A DNA stretch of 5,216 nt, from positions 1-5,216 of the forward strand of contig WAJW01000189.1 in NCBI GenBank assembly GCA_015523685.1. Direction: 5' to 3'. This DNA is from Archaeoglobaceae archaeon (GTDB lineage Archaea; Halobacteriota; Archaeoglobi; Archaeoglobales; JdFR-42). The notes below the pieces were generated by a model. The model did no database searches. It was not told where the DNA came from and saw only the letters and a list, made by a program, of their open reading frames with translations. Positions 1 through 4,674 of the stretch are shown piece after piece (within the stretch, counting starts at the first letter, position 1; every line of letters begins with the position of its first letter). The position numbers and the translations under genes were made by a program.

Positions 1-131
1 CTTCTCACGAGCTCGCAGTATCTCGCGGGCTTCGTCTCAGCGCCGTCAACCTTCTCTCTCATTATCTTTATGCCCACCGGAGAATACGGAAGCTCAAAGA
101 ATTTTCTAAATCTTGCAACTTCCTCCTTCAG
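1..131 (-). CDS. DUF169 family protein, N-terminal fragment
   Basis: Only the first 43 codons are present; the rest lies beyond the left edge. The reading frame opens inside the end of SepCysS and stays open to the edge. It encodes LKEEVARFRKFFELPYSPVG, then continues to ARYCELVR at residues 36-43. A short helix, then 'L-x-Y-x-P-V-[AG]-[IV]-K', then 'R-[YF]-C' about 20 residues later, is the usual N-terminus of DUF169 proteins (PF02596), a mostly archaeal family of unknown function that carries conserved cysteines. No ATG, GTG or TTG occurs in frame between the preceding in-frame stop (TAA) and the conserved motif. The chosen start is CTG, which overlaps the SepCysS stop in a CTGA arrangement and follows an excellent ribosome binding site. 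The first later conventional starts, GTG at residue 19 and ATG at residue 24, would delete the conserved motif. It is the last visible member of the SepCysS operon. The family call is from memory of the motif and moderately sure. Confidence 0.6.
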   Translation of the reverse strand, partial: MKEEVARFRKFFELPYSPVGIKIMREKVDGAETKPARYCELVR

Positions 132-1315
132 TCTTCCACCTCCAGGCCGTATTTCTCTGCGATATCCTTAAAAGCCCAGATAACATGGTTTATCTGTCTG
201 TCTGTCAGTCCATATGTGTTTATCTTGAAGTTCTTTGTCAGTCCGGGGTGAACTCCGATAACTCCCCTCTTCTTGAGCTCTGAATACAGGAAATACCCTC
301 TTCTCTTATGTTTTCTTGCAACCTGATGGAATGGAAGGGATTCAAAGTTCTGAAGTGTGTGTTCTGTTGGCCTAACACCCATCTGATGGAATCCAACGAT
401 CTTCTCCATCTCCCTCACAAAATATCTGGCTTTTCTGACCTCATCCTCCCATCTCGAGACCCTCTCCACAACGGAAGGAAATGATGCCATGAAGGTTATG
501 AGAGGTGCCCCAAAAACAGGTGAACAGCCATAAAATGCAATTTCCTTTTTGGTGAAGCCTCTACCACTCCATCTACCCCTGATGGTTGATGTTTTCATCA
601 ATTTCTCAACATGTTCGTAATTTGTTGCAACGAAACCGATTGGAGCTGTTGAAGCCCAGCTCTTGTGACCGCTTCCAACTATGAAATCCGCCCTCATCTT
701 TTTCCCGTTTATCTCCATCAGACCAGATGAATAGGCCGTGTTCACCATGAACATGACTCCGTACTCCTCACATATCTTTCCAACTTCCTCTGGAGGGGTG
801 AGGTTTCCATACCTGTAGTCAACGTGTGTGAGCAATGCAAGCTTAGGATACTCTCCCGTCTCCCTCTTAACCTCTTCAAAAACATCGGCATAGGTTTCAG
901 GGTTTATCCTGAATTCGGGATATCCTGAATGGGGGACTTCGTAAACCTCAAGATTGTTGGCCTCTGCAGCCATGTAGGATGTGTAGTGGGCAAGGGAATC
1001 CAGAACGATGGAGTCTCCTTTTTCGAGCATGGTGGACATAACAGCCCATTTTGCATGCCTGCATCCGGGCGTGAATCTGACCTCGTCCATCCCGAGAAAT
1101 TCCGCAACATCTCCCACAAAATCCCTGACGGGAGGCGTCTCAACAAGGTCAACCCTCCCCTCGAAACAGAAGTCGCACACACTGTATCCATCGGCAAACT
1201 CTATAAGAGCCTTCCTCGCTTCAGGAGTTAAAACTCCTCCTCTCTGGATGGGATGCACATTAATGTACTTCAGCTCGGTATCTCTCCTGAGATTTCTGTA
1301 TCTATCAGGATTCAA
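128..1315 (-). CDS. pscS: O-phospho-L-seryl-tRNA:Cys-tRNA synthase (SepCysS)
   Basis: This PLP enzyme converts phosphoseryl-tRNA(Cys), made by SepRS, to cysteinyl-tRNA(Cys) using a sulfur donor; it acts in the cytosol as the second step of tRNA-dependent cysteine synthesis. Visible family marks: INVHPIQRGGVLTPEARKAL (residues 18-37), the paired cysteines of YSVCDFC (Cys47, Cys50) and a third in YGCSP (Cys264), which match the three conserved cysteines thought to carry persulfide sulfur. GSGHKSW (214-220) holds the PLP lysine, Lys218. The phosphate-binding segment GCRHAKWAVM (84-93) keeps the conserved Arg86. ASFPSVVERVSRW and KINTYGLTDRQ are also typical. Length 395 is slightly above the usual 370-390, with an apparent small insertion before Cys264. 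The start is TTG, chosen for its ribosome binding site and because residue 1 falls where homologues begin; it lies two bases after the stop of the upstream thioredoxin-like gene. SepRS and SepCysE are not in the window. Confidence 0.93.
   Translation of the reverse strand: MNPDRYRNLRRDTELKYINVHPIQRGGVLTPEARKALIEFADGYSVCDFCFEGRVDLVETPPVRDFVGDVAEFLGMDEVRFTPGCRHAKWAVMSTMLEKGDSIVLDSLAHYTSYMAAEANNLEVYEVPHSGYPEFRINPETYADVFEEVKRETGEYPKLALLTHVDYRYGNLTPPEEVGKICEEYGVMFMVNTAYSSGLMEINGKKMRADFIVGSGHKSWASTAPIGFVATNYEHVEKLMKTSTIRGRWSGRGFTKKEIAFYGCSPVFGAPLITFMASFPSVVERVSRWEDEVRKARYFVREMEKIVGFHQMGVRPTEHTLQNFESLPFHQVARKHKRRGYFLYSELKKRGVIGVHPGLTKNFKINTYGLTDRQINHVIWAFKDIAEKYGLEVED
137..143 (-). promoter_or_regulatory. 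Ribosome binding site for the CTG-started DUF169 gene
   Basis: The minus strand reads GGAGGTG, a seven-base match to the sequence pairing with the archaeal 16S rRNA 3' end. It is followed by five bases (GAAGA) and then CTG. It lies inside the last codons of SepCysS. It is the main evidence for placing the start at CTG. A second GGAGG at 122-126 is not followed by any usable start in the DUF169 frame and probably just encodes Lys-Glu-Glu. Confidence 0.6.
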
Positions 1316-1317
1316 AT

Positions 1318-1566
1318 TCAGTCACCTCTGAACAACCTCTCAATCAATTTTTCATCCACCTCTCCTTCCATCAGAATCTCTCCATCCATCACCAGTGCGG
1401 GAACGCTCCATATGCCCAGTTCATGGGCCTTTCTCCTTCCCATCTCACTCTCTATGCTGAATTCTTTCAGGATAACGTTATCTCCCATTACCTCCATTAT
1501 CTTCTTTCTTGCCCTGTGGCAGTTAGGGCAGGTATTCGAGTAGTAGAATTCAATGAGTTTCTCCAT
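1318..1566 (-). CDS. Small thioredoxin/glutaredoxin-like protein with CPNC active site
   Basis: This is a predicted 82-residue single-domain thiol-disulfide protein, probably cytosolic because no signal peptide or membrane segment is seen. It shows a compact thioredoxin fold: strand LIEFYYS, then the redox motif N-T-C-P-N-C-H (Cys13, Cys16), a charged helix, a second strand (VILKEFSI), and WSVPALVMDGE, where Pro56 is the expected cis-proline facing the active site. The C-terminal helix is VDEKLIERLF. An in-frame ATG at 1588-1590 would add eight residues, but the start at 1566 is preferred because AAGGTG sits six bases before it and the fold begins directly there. It overlaps the 3' end of tatC by 17 bases and ends two bases before SepCysS. 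The sequence is typical of small archaeal glutaredoxin-like proteins; the substrate is unknown. Its position next to SepCysS suggests, without proof, a role in reducing or loading that enzyme's cysteines. Confidence 0.85.
   Translation of the reverse strand: MEKLIEFYYSNTCPNCHRARKKIMEVMGDNVILKEFSIESEMGRRKAHELGIWSVPALVMDGEILMEGEVDEKLIERLFRGD
1322..1328 (-). promoter_or_regulatory. Ribosome binding site for SepCysS (TTG start)
   Basis: The minus strand reads GAGGTGA, then six bases (CTGAAT), then TTG. The site sits in the last codons of the thioredoxin-like gene. It supports translation starting at the TTG at 1313-1315; no in-frame ATG lies near it. Confidence 0.65.
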
Positions 1567-2335
1567 GGGGCACACCTTCTGTACTCTCATCTATATTATT
1601 TTTATCCCTTCTCCTTTCGAATAGAATCGCTATCCTGATGCTTATTTCGTAAAGGAGTCCCACAACAGCAATTATTATGAGCTGGTTCATTCCGGTAAAA
1701 TCGGGAGATATTGTGGTTGCAAGAAATGCAAGGATTCCATAAACGACAAGTCTTCTCCTTTTAAGCCATATGGATGACACAAGCCCCAGTCTGACCGCAA
1801 GCACGATTGGGATTGGTAGCTGAAATGTCAGTCCCAGTGCAAATATGATCCTGAAGATACCCATCATCGTTTTCTGGACTGATAGCTCCGGGGTTATACC
1901 TCCTGAATGGGCAATCACAAAATTAAGCACTCTCGGTATTATAACGAAGTATCCCAGAGCGACTCCAAAAAGAAACAGGAGGTAGGATAGTGGAATCAGT
2001 GTTTTTAGAAAATCCCTCTCATGGTAGAAGAGTCCGGGACGGAGAAACATGTACGTTTCGTACACCATGTATGGAAAAACTATCAGTATGGACAGGAGAA
2101 GGGATATTATCAACCTCGAGACTATCCATTCGGCCGGGCTGTATGCAACAATATCCAGATTTCCCGGGAATACCTCATACCAGAGTTTGAATATAATGTC
2201 ATCAGAAATGGGATAGAGAAGGGCGAAAAAAATTGCGAGAAGTGCCAGAACTCTGACGATTCTCACTCTAAGTTCCCTTATATGCTCTCTCAGAGGCAGT
2301 TCCCTATCCTCGGGAGGGTGAACTTCAGATACCAT
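1550..2335 (-). CDS. tatC: Sec-independent (twin-arginine) translocase subunit TatC
   Basis: TatC is the multispanning receptor of the Tat pathway; it binds twin-arginine signal peptides and, with TatA-type subunits, exports folded proteins across the cell membrane. The 261-residue sequence has the expected six membrane segments, roughly at 25-43, 70-95, 111-138, 158-180, 196-211 and 217-238. Family motifs are present: the cytosolic N-terminal 'PLREHIRELRVR' (residues 14-25, with Glu21 in the position used for signal-peptide binding), 'FLRPGLFYHERDF' (97-109, with Glu106), 'LTFQLPIP' before the fourth segment's end and 'ISPDFTGMNQ' between segments five and six. The position that is Glu in many TatC proteins (F-E-x-P) is Gln172 here. 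The charged tail after 240 is cytosolic. The ATG start lies five bases after the stop of the E1-like gene, with AGAGGAT at 2344-2350 as a ribosome binding site. No TatA/TatB gene or obvious Tat substrate is in the window. Confidence 0.95.
   Translation of the reverse strand: MVSEVHPPEDRELPLREHIRELRVRIVRVLALLAIFFALLYPISDDIIFKLWYEVFPGNLDIVAYSPAEWIVSRLIISLLLSILIVFPYMVYETYMFLRPGLFYHERDFLKTLIPLSYLLFLFGVALGYFVIIPRVLNFVIAHSGGITPELSVQKTMMGIFRIIFALGLTFQLPIPIVLAVRLGLVSSIWLKRRRLVVYGILAFLATTISPDFTGMNQLIIIAVVGLLYEISIRIAILFERRRDKNNIDESTEGVPHGETH
1573..1578 (-). promoter_or_regulatory. Ribosome binding site deciding the thioredoxin-like start
   Basis: The minus strand reads AAGGTG followed by TGCCCC and ATG (1564-1566), a six-base spacing. 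The upstream ATG at 1588-1590 is preceded by AAAAATAATATAG with no comparable site at the right distance, so the shorter protein is favoured. Confidence 0.6.
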
Positions 2336-2340
2336 AAGGT

Positions 2341-2955
2341 CTAATCCTCTTCCACCTTCAGTTTAATATACCTGATGTATCCCGGCTGTTTCAGATCTAC
2401 CACCATGGCATCAGGAGCAAGAACGGGCATACCGTTTCCCGTCAGTATTCTGAAAATTTCCGCAACCTGGAGTGAGCATGTCAGGGTGTACACGAGGGGA
2501 TTGTTAAGATTGGTTTCAGGAGTGCGCACGCTTTCGTACTCCACTCCATCGGGAAGAAAGGTTGAGATTATATCCGGCATGAATGGCACACCCAGTTCTC
2601 TTGACACAACTGCAGACTCCCTGATGTGCCTGTGGGCAACCACCATATCAACCCCCCTCAGCTGTCTCTTGAATCTTCTTATATCATCGGGATACATGTA
2701 GGAATAGATGTCAGTCCCCTCAGTTCTCTGTTCAAGAACATCATAGGAATCGGTTTCATCAACAGGTATGGATGGATCCAGAAACGCATCCCAGCCTGTA
2801 AGGTGGTCACCCACGTATCTTATGCATCCTATTCCAAGCCTCCAGAGAAGCTCGGCAATGCATCTGCTTCCAATAACACCTATTTTGTACTTTCTGAGGT
2901 ATTTGATCTCATCATATGTCAGGATATCTTTCCAGAACTTCTGTTCAAAACCCAT
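2341..2955 (-). CDS. Reduced ThiF/HesA/MoeB (E1-like) family protein
   Basis: This 204-residue protein resembles the E1-like superfamily, whose members adenylate the C-terminus of ubiquitin-like sulfur carriers or other carboxylates. Residues 24-50 form a Rossmann-type strand-helix-strand (KIGVIGS, a helix, then GIGCIRYVGD), matching the start of ThiF/MoeB domains. 'GVDMVVAHRHI' (101-111) resembles the strand with the 'D-x-V-V-D' turn. The last third, TCSLQVAEIFRILTG (159-173) followed by a strand ending in YIRYIKLKV, matches the 'G-S-x-Q-A-x-E-x-x-K-x-L-x-G' helix and C-terminal strand of these enzymes. However the ATP-binding G-x-G-G-x-G loop is replaced by GSRCIAE, and no CxxC zinc pairs or clear catalytic cysteine are seen. 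The start ATG shares one base with the stop of the HTH-CBS gene and has AGGAGG five bases upstream. It could be inactive, a scaffold, or a divergent adenylating enzyme such as those of cofactor pathways. Fold call moderately sure; function unknown. Confidence 0.6.
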   Translation of the reverse strand: MGFEQKFWKDILTYDEIKYLRKYKIGVIGSRCIAELLWRLGIGCIRYVGDHLTGWDAFLDPSIPVDETDSYDVLEQRTEGTDIYSYMYPDDIRRFKRQLRGVDMVVAHRHIRESAVVSRELGVPFMPDIISTFLPDGVEYESVRTPETNLNNPLVYTLTCSLQVAEIFRILTGNGMPVLAPDAMVVDLKQPGYIRYIKLKVEED

Positions 2956-3515
2956 TATATCCTCCTGTTAAGAGCTCTCATAATGTCGTATTTTGTTGCA
3001 ATTCCAAGTATTCTGCTGTCCTCCATTACGAGAAGTGCCTGATTCTCCATGAGCATTCTTGACGCCCTGTCAAGGGTTGTTGATGGGCTGACGACGGGAA
3101 ATGGTTCGGACATCACTTCCCCGACCTTTATGTTCAGACACTCTGAAAATCCCCTCTCAACTATCAATTTCAATATGTTGCTTTCAGAAATGCTTCCAAC
3201 TACTCTCTTGCCCTCAAACACGGGTAGCTGTGATATGTTGTTTTTCTCCATAAGAGTGACCGCCCTCTCAAGGTTGTCAGATCTGTCAACTCCGATAACG
3301 GGTGAGCTCATAACATCCTTCACGGTGGTTTTACGTCCGCCAATCTCATCCAGAACATCGAAAATTTTTTTGACAATGGACAGCTTGGGGTCGATTGAAC
3401 CTGACTCGATCCTTGCTATCATGGGCTGGCTGACCCCAACAAGCTCTGCAAGCTCTTTCTGAGTTATACCCAGTTTTTTTCTCCTCTTTTTAATTTCTTC
3501 AATCTCGTAGAGCAT
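2955..3515 (-). CDS. HTH (XRE-type) transcriptional regulator with two CBS domains
   Basis: Predicted archaeal DNA-binding regulator with a C-terminal ligand-sensing CBS pair. Numbering from the ATG at 3515 (186 residues), a helix-turn-helix of the Cro/CI type covers about residues 4-57, with EIKKRRKKLGITQKELAEL as helices one and two and VSQPMIARIESG as the recognition helix. CBS1 runs about 65-120 (TTVKDVMSSPVIGV to VVGSISESNILKL) and CBS2 about 130-185 (IKVGEVMSEPFPVV to ILGIATKYDIMRAL). The Thr/Ser-x-x-Asp ribose-binding motif is intact in CBS2 (T-K-Y-D) but is S-E-S-N in CBS1, suggesting unequal ligand sites. Such pairs commonly bind AMP, ATP or S-adenosylmethionine; the ligand here is unknown. 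A GTG at 3524 would add three residues; ATG 3515 is chosen because homologues begin close to the HTH. Neither start has a good ribosome binding site, consistent with a very short or absent leader. First gene of the second operon, so it may regulate itself. Confidence 0.9.
   Translation of the reverse strand: MLYEIEEIKKRRKKLGITQKELAELVGVSQPMIARIESGSIDPKLSIVKKIFDVLDEIGGRKTTVKDVMSSPVIGVDRSDNLERAVTLMEKNNISQLPVFEGKRVVGSISESNILKLIVERGFSECLNIKVGEVMSEPFPVVSPSTTLDRASRMLMENQALLVMEDSRILGIATKYDIMRALNRRI
2961..2966 (-). promoter_or_regulatory. Ribosome binding site for the E1-like gene
   Basis: The minus strand reads AGGAGG, then ATATA, then ATG (2953-2955). The spacing is five bases, and the stop codon of the HTH-CBS gene lies between site and start, so the two genes are probably translationally coupled. 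Confidence 0.7.
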
Positions 3516-3540
3516 TTTTACCACGCTGTATTCTGTTCAA

Positions 3541-3570
3541 TCAGGATTATATTCAGGTAAAAACTTTTCG
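3541..3570 (-). promoter_or_regulatory. Candidate archaeal promoter (BRE/TATA) for the HTH-CBS operon
   Basis: The only intergenic stretch in the window (3516-3583) is A/T-rich. On the minus strand CGAAAAGTTTTTAC (3557-3570) looks like a purine-rich BRE followed by a T/A box, and GAATATAATC (3545-3554) is a second TATA-like box. With the usual spacing of about 25 bases they would start transcripts near 3535 and near 3524 respectively, giving a leader of about 20 or 8 bases before ATG 3515. That fits the absence of a ribosome binding site at this gene. The assignment rests on base composition and spacing only. Confidence 0.4.
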
Positions 3571-3583
3571 CAAAATCCGTGAA

Positions 3584-4150
3584 TCATCCAACCTGTTTCA
3601 GACGTGTACCGCAGTACGGGCAGATCACCCATTCGGGTTTTATCTCTTTCTTGCAGTTGGGACACCTGGATTCTGCCATTTCCTCCTTTAACCTGACACC
3701 ACACCTCACACAGAAATTCCATCTGGATGAGATGGGTATTCCACATTTCTCGCAGGTTTCAAAAGAGCTTTTCAATTTTTCGACATCAATTTTCTCCCCG
3801 CATTTTGGGCAGAAAAGCCAGTTAAACGTCAGCATCTCTCCGCACCCCTCGCATACTATGACCTCGTATCTGTACCTCGGGCCGAGGATGCTTCTCAACG
3901 CGCTCAGAGAGATGGATGCCTCCCTTCTCAGCACAGCATCGGGGTCATTCTGAGAAATGTATTCCAGAAGGTTGAGGATATCCCGCATGGAAGTTTCATC
4001 GGACACCTCAAGATACCTGAATTTTTCAGGCTGTTTTTCCACCATCTCATAGATCTTTTTTATTGTAAGGAATCGGGTTGCAACGACAGAACTTTTCAGT
4101 CCAAAAATAAGTCTCTTCTTTTCCTCATCTGTGATTGGAGTGAGTGCCAT
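3584..4150 (-). CDS. Triple zinc-ribbon protein with helical HEAT-like N-terminus
   Basis: This is a 188-residue soluble protein of unknown function. Residues 1-90 are helical; the stretch 'NDPDAVLRREASISLSALRS' (68-87) resembles a HEAT repeat, a protein-interaction fold. The C-terminal half holds three zinc ribbons, each C-x2-C-x10-C-x2-C with exactly the same inner spacing: Cys100/103/114/117, Cys133/136/147/150 and Cys163/166/177/180. Each second pair is preceded by an aromatic residue (NWLFC, SRWNFC, PEWVIC), the usual pattern of serial zinc-ribbon ('DZANK'-like) proteins, which are common in archaea and generally mediate protein or nucleic-acid contacts. No enzymatic motif is seen. The ATG start has GAGGA six bases upstream (4157-4161) and lies 11 bases after the stop of the preceding gene. 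It closes the first run of genes; the next gene lies beyond the promoter-like stretch. Domain reading is firm, function unknown. Confidence 0.85.
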   Translation of the reverse strand: MALTPITDEEKKRLIFGLKSSVVATRFLTIKKIYEMVEKQPEKFRYLEVSDETSMRDILNLLEYISQNDPDAVLRREASISLSALRSILGPRYRYEVIVCEGCGEMLTFNWLFCPKCGEKIDVEKLKSSFETCEKCGIPISSRWNFCVRCGVRLKEEMAESRCPNCKKEIKPEWVICPYCGTRLKQVG

Positions 4151-4161
4151 CTTCAGTCCTC

Positions 4162-4662
4162 TTATTCTTCAACCCTGAAATTCATTATACATGAGTATTT
4201 ACCATCTCTCCTATATACCTTTCTTTCCTTGATGGATGGATTCAGAAGGGCACCTTTGAGGATTGAGTTTATGAGCACCTCAACGGGACACATTGAAGGA
4301 GGTGGTATGTTGAGGATCTCTCTCACATCCTTCCCCAGGTGATGGGGACATCCCTCTATTTCGATCTCCACTCCATCATTGTTCACCCGGACATCCACTT
4401 TATCAGTATCGAGTGTGTTATGGAGCACCTTCGATAGAAGATGGACATACACTCCGGAAAAAGACTCACCAGACATGCTCTCCAGGTTGATATTGTTTGT
4501 GAGCAGATCCAGTATCTTTTCCCCGTACTTCCTCACTGTGTATTCCAGAACATCCTCCTGTATCCCGAGATCTTCAAGAGAAGCGAGTAATGTTCTCAGA
4601 AATATCATCTCAAGAAGAGCGGTTTTATCATATTCCTTTTTTTCAGAACTCTCCCCTTTCAT
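4162..4662 (-). CDS. Unrecognised soluble protein with Cys/His residues
   Basis: I do not recognise a family for this 166-residue protein. It starts with a charged, polar stretch, followed by helices (TALLEMIFLRTLLASL and about 35-57), then an alternating strand pattern VDVRVNNDGVEIEIEGC typical of a small alpha/beta domain. A conserved-looking core follows: C-P-H-H-L-G at 105-110, then 'PPPSMCPVEVLINSILKGAL' at 120-139, and a last strand with K-Y-S-C-I-M-N-F. The layout C-P ... C-P-V-E-x-L ... C resembles small ligand-sensing domains (V4R-like or methanogen sensory-output-like domains), but this is only a resemblance. Cys105, Cys125, Cys158 and the His pair could bind metal. The start is ATG 4662, not the GTG at 4671, because AAGGTGA lies five bases before the ATG. 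It begins five bases after the methyltransferase stop and sits 11 bases before the zinc-ribbon gene, so the three probably form an operon. Confidence 0.8.
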   Translation of the reverse strand: MKGESSEKKEYDKTALLEMIFLRTLLASLEDLGIQEDVLEYTVRKYGEKILDLLTNNINLESMSGESFSGVYVHLLSKVLHNTLDTDKVDVRVNNDGVEIEIEGCPHHLGKDVREILNIPPPSMCPVEVLINSILKGALLNPSIKERKVYRRDGKYSCIMNFRVEE

Positions 4663-4667
4663 ACCGT

Positions 4668-4674
4668 TCACCTT
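4668..4674 (-). promoter_or_regulatory. Ribosome binding site choosing ATG 4662 over GTG 4671
   Basis: The minus strand reads AAGGTGA, then ACGGT, then ATG. The GTG within this site could itself serve as a start overlapping the methyltransferase stop (GTGA), but then it would have no ribosome binding site of its own. Confidence 0.55.

Noticed and set aside
1..131. A frameshifted C-terminal extension of SepCysS instead of a separate gene
   Set aside because: SepCysS already ends at the normal family length after the 'TYGL...AFKDIAEKYG' region, and the downstream frame matches the start of a different family with its own ribosome binding site.
904..1197. Minus-strand open frame of 97 codons inside SepCysS
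   Set aside because: It is a shifted reading of the same strand within a well-supported gene. Its sequence is rich in Pro, Trp and Arg with no domain pattern.
929..1543. Plus-strand open frames of about 96-107 codons opposite SepCysS and the thioredoxin-like gene
   Set aside because: They lie antisense to genes with clear family motifs, overlap each other in different frames, and their translations show no recognisable domain.
2021..3462. Plus-strand open frames opposite tatC, the E1-like gene and the HTH-CBS gene
   Set aside because: They are antisense to confidently read genes. The longest, up to 138 codons, reflect codon-usage shadows and have no motifs or ribosome binding sites that I could support.
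3557..3579. T-rich minus-strand stretches (GATTTTG and GTTTTTA) as a terminator for the zinc-ribbon gene
   Set aside because: Archaeal terminators can be simple T-runs, but these runs are only four and five bases and overlap the candidate promoter, so I could not separate the two roles.
3537..3746. Minus-strand open frame of 69 codons running from the zinc-ribbon gene into the intergenic space
   Set aside because: It is out of frame with the zinc-ribbon gene whose cysteine spacing is unmistakable, and it has no domain character.
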